Position numbers and translations under genes: made by a program. A DNA stretch of 21,554 nucleotides from DATGMB01 sp035293845. GTDB taxonomy: Bacteria > Acidobacteriota > Terriglobia > Bryobacterales > Bryobacteraceae. Location of the stretch: the NCBI GenBank assembly GCA_035293845.1, contig DATGMB010000312.1, positions 1-21,554 of the forward strand. The letters are read 5' to 3'. Position 1 is the stretch's first letter. The number at the start of each line of letters is the position of its first letter. Positions 6,924-12,229 of the stretch are shown here, one piece after another. Under the pieces are notes generated by a model. The model did not search any database and was not told the origin of the DNA. It worked only from the letters and a program-made list of their open reading frames with translations.

Positions 6924-7721
6924 TTAGTGGGGATCCTGCGCCATCGTGCCGAGACCGGCGTATTCTTCCTTCACCTTGACGACCTTATCGCCCTTGAACG
7001 TGACGAACGTGATCTTTCCCGGCGCCTGGCCGTACACCCAGTCTTCCGTCTCGATGCCTTCCTTGCTGATCTCGCGGGACTTGTGCACCGGCCGCCCCAG
7101 CGCCATCAGCACCTGCTCGTGATTCATGCCTTCGGCCGCGCGCTTCTCCTTGATGGCCTTCTGCGTCTCCGGCGGCAGCGTCTCGGAGTAGATCTCGGTG
7201 ACGGTGTGCTTGTCGAAGTCGATCACCGGGGCCAGCATTTTCTTCACCTCGGTGGCCTTCATCGGTTCGAGCGGCTTACGGAAGAGGATCGCGATGGTAG
7301 TCCCGCCGGGCGCGTTGGCGTCGCTCGTCGGCTGGCCCATCGGCACCGCCTGCCCCATGCTGCCGGTCATATGCACGCCGGAATACCAGTGCCGGCCCCC
7401 GTTATAGCCGCCGTTGAGATCGAGCACGATCCGGTCACTCTCGAAGGTCACTTTCGTGATCTGCACCATATCGCCGGTGCGCGCGGCCGGCCCGTTGTCC
7501 CTGAGGACCGCGGCCCACTGCTGCTTGTCCCACGTCCCGCTCGCTTCGAATTCGAGCGCCTTCCTCGACCGCGGCAGCAGCACCTTGGCCGTGCCGTACT
7601 CGGCCATCAGCCCGCGCATCAGCTCGATGCGATCCTCCATGGTCAACTTATCGGCGGCGCGCCCGGCCGGCAGGACGGACGCTGCTACGCTCAGGACGGC
7701 AACGGTCGCGAAGACTCGCAT
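6924..7721 (-). CDS. exported conserved protein with BamE/SmpA-like C-terminus
   Basis: A 265-residue exported protein. Signal peptide MRVFATVAVLSVAASVLPAG, probable cleavage around RAADK. Residues 25-185 are not recognised (HWYSGVHMTGS and TTIAILFRKPLEP are notable). Residues 198-252 read GMNHEQVLMALGRPV, then ETEDWVYGQ, ITFVTFKGDKVVKV. This matches the G-M-x-x-x-x-V-x-x-x-L-G-x-P and later WxY pattern of BamE/SmpA-like folds found in outer-membrane assembly factors. Start ATG 7721 is preceded by GGAGAG at good spacing. It begins within the last 31 bases of the CPBP protease gene and ends directly at the lipoprotein start, so this is the middle gene of a three-gene unit. Function is inferred only as envelope-related. 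Confidence 0.75.
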   Translation of the reverse strand: MRVFATVAVLSVAASVLPAGRAADKLTMEDRIELMRGLMAEYGTAKVLLPRSRKALEFEASGTWDKQQWAAVLRDNGPAARTGDMVQITKVTFESDRIVLDLNGGYNGGRHWYSGVHMTGSMGQAVPMGQPTSDANAPGGTTIAILFRKPLEPMKATEVKKMLAPVIDFDKHTVTEIYSETLPPETQKAIKEKRAAEGMNHEQVLMALGRPVHKSREISKEGIETEDWVYGQAPGKITFVTFKGDKVVKVKEEYAGLGTMAQDPH

Positions 7722-8650
7722 GCGGCACTCTCCACCGGCGGATCCGCAATGGGCGACGACTGCCGCCGCACCGGCGCTTTCCATAAATAAAAGAACAGCA
7801 GCACCACCACCCCGGAAGTCAGCAAACTCGCTTCCGGACCGTAAGCGCCGCCGCTCCACGCCGGGCCGGCCGTCCAGGCCATCTCGTAATCCGTCACTCT
7901 CATTCTAAGCCCGCTCAGGTTGACGCCAAAGAGCGGCAGTGTAAAGTTCCAGCCGAAGTGTAAGCCCACCGGCAGCCACAGGTCGCGGCTGCGGAGGTAG
8001 GCATACCCGAAGAGAATCCCGAAGCCGGCCGTGTTGGCCAGGCCGAACCGGGTCACGTTCGGGTTCGCGCCGTGCATCAGCGCAAACAGCACGCCCACCG
8101 GCAGAATGGTTGCGTACGGTCCCGCCGCCGAAAGCAGCAGTTGGAAACCGTAGCCGCGGAACAGAAGTTCCTCCGCGAACGCTCCGGCCGCCAGCACCAC
8201 CGTTACGAACGTAAACGAGCCGAAAGTCGCCTGCGCGGCGGGCTCGCTCACCAGGTGCGCCGCCCGCAACGCGAGCGGCGGCGCGAGCACCAGCGTCGCC
8301 GATCCGATTCCCCCGGCCAGTCCGATCGCCAGGTTTGCCGCCGAGGCCCGGTTCCACCGTAGCCCGGCGTCCACCAGCGGCCGCGCTTCGAAAATGCGCA
8401 GGGAGAGCCAGTTGGCAAACACCGCGCTGGCGAGCGTGGTGCCCACCGTGGCCACCATGTAGCCGAAATTGGCCAGCAGCCAGCCGAACATCATGGCGCC
8501 GGCGAGGAACAGCACCACGTACACCACCACATGCGCGGCCACGCGGATCGGATCTTTCCGTGTATCGGACAGCAACCGCCAGTATCGATCCTCGCGCCCG
8601 CCGCGCGCAACCTCGCCCCGCCCGCGCAACCACGGGTCCTTCGCCGGCAT
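7691..8650 (-). CDS. CPBP family intramembrane glutamic endopeptidase
   Basis: A 319-residue multi-pass membrane protein of the Rce1/CAAX-protease-like (CPBP, Abi) family. About seven to eight hydrophobic segments lie between residues 36 and 290. The three family motifs are present: E160-E161-x-x-x-R165 in AFAEELLFRGYG, F-x-x-x-H193 in FALMHG, and H231-x-x-x-N235 in HFGWNF. The two glutamates and two histidines are the catalytic set. Start is uncertain: ATG 8650, or GTG 8671 giving MKHLTIW in front. Neither has a strong ribosome site. The 3' end overlaps the next gene by 31 bases. Members process prenylated or peptide substrates or act in bacteriocin immunity; the substrate here is unknown. 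Confidence 0.88.
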   Translation of the reverse strand: MPAKDPWLRGRGEVARGGREDRYWRLLSDTRKDPIRVAAHVVVYVVLFLAGAMMFGWLLANFGYMVATVGTTLASAVFANWLSLRIFEARPLVDAGLRWNRASAANLAIGLAGGIGSATLVLAPPLALRAAHLVSEPAAQATFGSFTFVTVVLAAGAFAEELLFRGYGFQLLLSAAGPYATILPVGVLFALMHGANPNVTRFGLANTAGFGILFGYAYLRSRDLWLPVGLHFGWNFTLPLFGVNLSGLRMRVTDYEMAWTAGPAWSGGAYGPEASLLTSGVVVLLFFYLWKAPVRRQSSPIADPPVESAACESSRPLPS

Positions 8651-8662
8651 CCAAATAGTCAG

Positions 8663-9565
8663 ATGTTTCACAGATCGCCCCAAGGCGGAGCTGTCTCCTG
8701 GGCGTACCGGGCGGCGCCAACGCTTTGGACGCGCATGGCGGAGGACCGCCGCCGCTCGATCCGTCCCGCCCCGCACCGCCCTAATCCCGCCGCGTGGTCC
8801 GACCGCGGCCTGCACGCCGCCTGGCTCGGCCACACCACCGTCCTGCTCCGGCTGGAGGGCTTTACGATCCTTACGGATCCCGTCCTGAGCGCGCGTGTGG
8901 GCCTCCATTTCGGCCCGCTGACGGTCGGAATCAAGCGGCTGGTCGCGCCGGCTCTGGAAGCGGCCGAACTCCCCCATATCGACCTCGTGCTGCTCTCGCA
9001 CGCCCACTTCGACCACTTCGATACTCCCACGCTGCACCGCCTGGAAAACCGCGGCACCGCAGTCATTACCGCCGCCCGTACCCGGGATCTGCTGCGCGTC
9101 CGCCGCTATCGCGCGGTGCACGAGCTCGGTTGGGACGAGGCCGTCAAGGTGGGGCCGGCGGAAGTTCGAGCCTTTCAGGTCAATCACTGGGGCGCGCGCA
9201 TGCGCAGCGATACATACCGCGGCTATAACGGCTACACCATTCAGGTCGGACGGCGCCGAGTGCTGTTCGGCGGCGATACCGCGTACACCACCGATTTCCG
9301 CGCGCTGCGTTCGTCCCGCCCGTTCGACCTGGCGATCATGCCGGTCGGCGCGTACAATCCCTGGATCCACTACCATTGCACGCCGGAGCAGGCCTGGCGT
9401 ATGGCCGAGGATGCCGGCGCCGAGTTCTTCCTTCCGGTACACCACCAGACGTTCGTGCTCGGCCGCGAGCCGTATTTCGAACCCATCGAACGGCTGGAAA
9501 GGGCGGCCGGCCGGCGCTCCGAAGCCATCGCGCTCCGCTCCATCGGCCAGGAATTCCGGCTGTAA
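8663..9565 (+). CDS. metallo-beta-lactamase-fold hydrolase, NAPE-PLD-like
   Basis: A 300-residue MBL-fold enzyme. The motif LSHAHFDHFD (H113, H115, D117, H118) binds the di-zinc centre; later metal ligands are probably in FGGDTAYT and PVHHQTF. AAWLGHTTVLLRLEGFTILT at 52-71 and NHWGARMRSDTYRGYNGYTI are typical of the bacterial branch related to N-acyl-phosphatidylethanolamine phospholipase D and to UlaG-like lactonases. Start is uncertain. I take ATG 8663 because YRAAPTLW at 15-22 resembles the family N-terminus; ATG 8735 would give 276 residues. Neither has a good ribosome site. The gene is divergent from the CPBP protease with almost no space between. Substrate is unknown. Confidence 0.85.
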   Translation: MFHRSPQGGAVSWAYRAAPTLWTRMAEDRRRSIRPAPHRPNPAAWSDRGLHAAWLGHTTVLLRLEGFTILTDPVLSARVGLHFGPLTVGIKRLVAPALEAAELPHIDLVLLSHAHFDHFDTPTLHRLENRGTAVITAARTRDLLRVRRYRAVHELGWDEAVKVGPAEVRAFQVNHWGARMRSDTYRGYNGYTIQVGRRRVLFGGDTAYTTDFRALRSSRPFDLAIMPVGAYNPWIHYHCTPEQAWRMAEDAGAEFFLPVHHQTFVLGREPYFEPIERLERAAGRRSEAIALRSIGQEFRL

Positions 9566-9612
9566 CCTGGCGCGGGTCCCCCGAATGTGCGGTGCGGCTC
9601 CTCCCCGGTGGC

Positions 9613-9621
9613 TGCTACAAT
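9613..9621 (+). promoter_or_regulatory. candidate extended -10 for the LysR gene
   Basis: TGCTACAAT has the TGn extension and a near-consensus -10 box, about 30 bases before the ATG at 9652 and in the gap after the MBL gene. No -35 is evident, as is common for extended -10 promoters. Confidence 0.4.
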
Positions 9622-9651
9622 ACAACCTACACTCGTAGCGGGCACGGCCTT

Positions 9652-10575
9652 ATGGATTTCGACCAGCTCCACACCTTCCTGGAGATTGTCCGGCTCAAGA
9701 GTTTCTCGAAGGCCGCCCGGACCGTGTACCGCACCCAGCCGGCCATCAGCGCCCAGGTCCGCCAACTGGAGCAGGATCTTCACGCCGAGCTGTTCGAGCG
9801 CTTCGGCAGCCGCATCTCCCTGACCACCGCCGGCCGCATCTTTGCCGGCTACGCCGAGCAGATGCTCGACCTGCGCCGGCGCGCGCAGGATGCCATCGCC
9901 GAGCTCGAAACCAATCCCCGGGGCGAGCTGGTCATCGCCGCCAACGAGGCTACCTGCATTTACATCCTGCCTCAGGTTTTCTCGTTGTACCGGCAGCAGT
10001 TTCCGGCCGTGCAGTTGCAGGTGAACCGGTCCTATGGGGGGCATGTCGTAGAAGCGGTCCTCGACAACTCGGCCGATTTCGGCTTCATGCAGCTTCCGGT
10101 GGAAGAGAAACGCGTCCAGGTGGTCAATGTCTATCAGGACGAAATCCGTCTCGTAGCGCCCGCCGGACATCGCTTCGCGGGCCGCACGGGAGTGGCCGCG
10201 CAGGATCTCACCGGGGATTTCCTCATCCTGCCGCAACAGGGCAAGACGCGCACGCGTCTGAATGCCTGGCTGGAGCCGGTCGAAGACGAGATCCGCATCT
10301 CCATGGAGCTCGATTCCACGGAGATGATGAAGCGCTTCGTCATGGCCGGCCTCGGGCTCACGTTCCTGGCTGTTTCCAGTTTTCGCGAAGAACTGGCCGC
10401 CGGTAAACTGATCGGCCTGAAGCTCGAGCCCGAGCCGGTGGTGCGCCGCCTCGGCTTGGTTTATCGTAAAGACAAGGCGCTCTCCAAAGCGGCGCTGGGG
10501 TTCATTCAAGTCGTGCTGGACGAGCTGGCCGGCCGTATGGGTGGAACCGAGCGCGGGGACCGGGTGGTGGCATAA
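9652..10575 (+). CDS. LysR family transcriptional regulator
   Basis: A 307-residue LysR-type regulator. Residues 1-60 are the winged helix-turn-helix (MDFDQLHTFLEIVRLKSFSK, TQPAISAQVRQLEQDL, LFERFGSRISLTTAG). The linker helix follows, and residues 90-300 form the two-lobed periplasmic-binding-like effector domain (ELVIAANEATCIYILPQVFS, LDSTEMMKRFVMAGLGLTFL). The open frame extends upstream, but ATG 9652 gives the canonical N-terminus. Its last codon overlaps the next ATG (TAATG at 10573-10577), so the zinc-ribbon protein is translationally coupled. LysR proteins often control a divergent neighbour; here the neighbour upstream is co-directional, so the target is not obvious. Effector unknown. 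Confidence 0.92.
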   Translation: MDFDQLHTFLEIVRLKSFSKAARTVYRTQPAISAQVRQLEQDLHAELFERFGSRISLTTAGRIFAGYAEQMLDLRRRAQDAIAELETNPRGELVIAANEATCIYILPQVFSLYRQQFPAVQLQVNRSYGGHVVEAVLDNSADFGFMQLPVEEKRVQVVNVYQDEIRLVAPAGHRFAGRTGVAAQDLTGDFLILPQQGKTRTRLNAWLEPVEDEIRISMELDSTEMMKRFVMAGLGLTFLAVSSFREELAAGKLIGLKLEPEPVVRRLGLVYRKDKALSKAALGFIQVVLDELAGRMGGTERGDRVVA

Positions 10576-10994
10576 TGCACTGCGAGCATTGCCGGAAAAA
10601 GCTGGCGAAACGGGCCGCGCGATGCCCCCATTGCGGCCGGCCCCTTTCGACGAAGTCCGGCACGTTTCAAACCTCTACCGTCCTGATCTCGGCCGGCGGC
10701 GAGGAACTGGTCTGCCGCACCGTCGACGAGGTGCCACCGCGGCTGCGCAACCGCCTGCTCGAATCGACCAACGGCGGCAACTCGGCCACCATCCTGATTG
10801 CCGACCGCCGCGGCCGGACCGAGATCGCCCGCGCCCTGCGCAAGCTGCCCGCCCGCACCCGGCTGCGCCAAGCCCTCCTTCGCCCGGCATCCGGTCCCGC
10901 CTGGCTCACCCCGCGCCGCCGCCGCGCCATTCTCGCGCTGCTGCTCATGGCCTGCCTGGCGCTGATCGCTACGGTATTTTCCTACCGGTGGTAG
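10575..10994 (+). CDS. zinc-ribbon protein with C-terminal membrane anchor
   Basis: A 139-residue protein. The N-terminus MHCEHCRKKLAKRAARCPHC carries C3-x-x-C6 and C17-x-x-C20, a short zinc ribbon of the double-CXXC type. The middle is unrecognised and basic. A single hydrophobic segment (AILALLLMACLALIATVFSY, about 117-137) ends in RW, giving a tail-anchored topology with the ribbon in the cytoplasm. Start ATG 10575 shares one base with the LysR stop. The pairing suggests a common transcript, but the function is unknown. Composition is like its neighbours. Confidence 0.75.
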   Translation: MHCEHCRKKLAKRAARCPHCGRPLSTKSGTFQTSTVLISAGGEELVCRTVDEVPPRLRNRLLESTNGGNSATILIADRRGRTEIARALRKLPARTRLRQALLRPASGPAWLTPRRRRAILALLLMACLALIATVFSYRW

Positions 10995-11001
10995 GCAAGC
11001 T

Positions 11002-11067
11002 GGGAACGAGGAGCTAGGAGTTCGGCGCCGCGCCGGTCACCCTCCTGATCCGAACTCGTAGCTCGTT
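11002..11067 (+). repeat. imperfect inverted repeat (terminator- or REP-like)
   Basis: Left arm AACGAGGAGCTAGGAGTTCGG (11005-11025, shown minus its duplicate elsewhere) pairs with the complement of CCGAACTCGTAGCTCGTT (11050-11067), with one three-base bulge and one mismatch. The loop is GC-rich, about 24 bases. GGGAAC (11002-11007) also has a complement GTTCCC at 11084-11089. The element fills the gap after the zinc-ribbon gene and before PilZ. It lacks a U-tract, so it may be a mobile repeat rather than an intrinsic terminator. Confidence 0.55.
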
Positions 11068-11114
11068 GGTCCTTCGTTCTATTGTTCCCGCGCCTCCCGT
11101 CCGATACGCTCTCC

Positions 11115-11438
11115 ATGGACCAAAGGCGCGAACCCCGCTTTGAAATCGACCAGTCAGTGATCGTCACCGTGCTGAGCGAGCAGCCGCTGAAGATGCACGG
11201 CCGTGTGCGCGACGCCTCCGGGCGCGGACTCGGCCTCGTGGTGCCCCGGCCGGTAGAGCCCGGGGCGGCCCTCCGGATCGAGATCGACGATGCCCTGGTG
11301 CTCGGTGAAGCGATTTACTGCCGGGACGAGCAGCGCGAGCATTTCATCGGCGTGGAATTGGACCAGGTGCTCGTCGGTCTCACCGAACTGAGCCGCCGCC
11401 TCTCCGCCTTCGACCGGCAACCGTCCGCCGCGCTCTAG
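11115..11438 (+). CDS. PilZ domain protein
   Basis: A 107-residue single-domain PilZ protein. R4-x-x-x-R8 in RREPRF and D33-A-S35-G-R-G38 in VRDASGRGLGL are the two cyclic-di-GMP-binding motifs ([RK]xxxR and [DN]xSxxG). The beta-barrel continues to FIGVELDQ near 77-84, followed by a C-terminal helix. It probably binds c-di-GMP and regulates surface or motility functions through a partner; none is next to it. Start ATG 11115 puts the arginine motif at the N-terminus. The frame continues past its TAG directly into a MerR-like remnant. Confidence 0.85.
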   Translation: MDQRREPRFEIDQSVIVTVLSEQPLKMHGRVRDASGRGLGLVVPRPVEPGAALRIEIDDALVLGEAIYCRDEQREHFIGVELDQVLVGLTELSRRLSAFDRQPSAAL

Positions 11439-11720
11439 TGCGACGCTCACGGGCCTGGCGGCCTGCCCGCAACCACCATCCGTTATTGGGAAAAGATCGG
11501 CGTCCTGCCTGAACCCATCCGCACTGGCGGGCAACGCGGCGTGACGCCGGCGCGCCGGTGGCAGGAACCGGCCCGCCGAAAACAAGAGGAGCTTGACGAA
11601 CGAATCGCGCGGCTCAAGCCCATGCGGCGGGTTGTCGATCGTGTCTTGCCATGCCGCGCCGATCTGGCGGAATGCGGGCGCATCGCATCGGCCATGGAAG
11701 TGTCCCGCGCCCGGAACTGA
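11439..11720 (+). pseudogene. MerR family regulator remnant with internal deletion
   Basis: This open stretch has no usable start codon. It reads LPATTIRYWEKIGVLPEPIR then TGGQRG, which is the recognition helix and wing of a MerR-type DNA-binding domain. The usual next 35-45 residues are missing, replaced by PARRWQEPA. Then comes a helical coil (RKQEELDERIARLKPMRRVV) and LPCRADLAECGRIASAMEV, which resembles the C-terminal dimerisation helix and the Cys-containing tail of MerR regulators of the small metal/redox type. It ends at TGA 11718-11720. It is in the same frame as PilZ, separated only by the TAG at 11436-11438. The N-terminal first helix is also absent. It is most likely a decayed gene. 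Confidence 0.6.
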
Positions 11721-11850
11721 TCGCGCCGCCGCGCCGCCCCTCAGTCTTCCGGCGCCGGCGGCGTGCGTCTGGATGGACACCGGTGCACCGATCCGCCGCG
11801 CCAGCCACTCGGCGGCCATTCCACTGTTCCGTCTTCCTGTTGCCCATCAC

Positions 11851-11882
11851 ATCTTGACAATCAAGATCAGACGGAGTAGCGT
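11851..11882 (+). promoter_or_regulatory. promoter with palindromic operator for padR-ADOP
   Basis: TTGACA (11854-11859), a 17-base spacer and TAGCGT (11877-11882) form a plausible sigma-70 promoter. The -35 box lies inside a perfect palindrome ATCTTGA-CAA-TCAAGAT (11851-11867). The next gene is a PadR repressor, so the palindrome is a likely autoregulatory operator. The start codon at 11890 is only seven bases past the -10. Between 11721 and 11850 I see no gene or element. Confidence 0.55.
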
Positions 11883-11889
11883 TGCACTC

Positions 11890-12225
11890 ATGGACGAGCC
11901 GGGCACCGATCTGATCCAGGGCACGCTCGACATGCTGATTCTCAAGACGCTGAGCCTGGGGCCCATGCATGGTTTCGGTATTGGGCGCCGCATTGAACAG
12001 GTGTCGCGCGGCGTATTCAAAGTCAATCCCGGTTCGCTGTTGACCGCCTTTCAGAGGCTGGAACGAATGGGATGGCTCGATTCGGAATGGCGCCTGACCG
12101 AGAACGGGCGCCGCGCGAAGTTCTATTCGCTCACCCGGTCGGGCCGGAAGCGGCTGGAAATTGAGACCGCCAACTGGAACCGGCGCGCATCCGCCATCGC
12201 GCGGCTGCTGAGGACCGAGGGATAA
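11890..12225 (+). CDS. PadR family transcriptional regulator (ADOP-associated)
   Basis: A 111-residue winged-helix repressor. LIQGTLDMLILKTLSLGPMH then GFGIGRRIEQVSRGVFKVNP is the characteristic PadR N-terminus; GSLLTAFQRLERMGWLDSEW is the recognition region; the wing ENGRRAKFYSLTRSGRKRLE and a C-terminal dimer helix follow. The PadR-plus-long-permease arrangement is widespread in Acidobacteria: the regulator is encoded four bases upstream of the permease. It probably represses this two-gene unit, binding the palindrome 11851-11867. Start ATG 11890 is chosen because the open frame before it is not PadR-like. The GGAG at 11873-11876 is 13 bases away, too far for a normal ribosome site. Confidence 0.92.
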   Translation: MDEPGTDLIQGTLDMLILKTLSLGPMHGFGIGRRIEQVSRGVFKVNPGSLLTAFQRLERMGWLDSEWRLTENGRRAKFYSLTRSGRKRLEIETANWNRRASAIARLLRTEG

Positions 12226-12229
12226 CGTT

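Noticed and set aside
11154..11819. A 221-codon minus-strand frame over PilZ and the MerR remnant
   Set aside because: No recognisable domain; the plus strand carries PilZ motifs and MerR-like residues.
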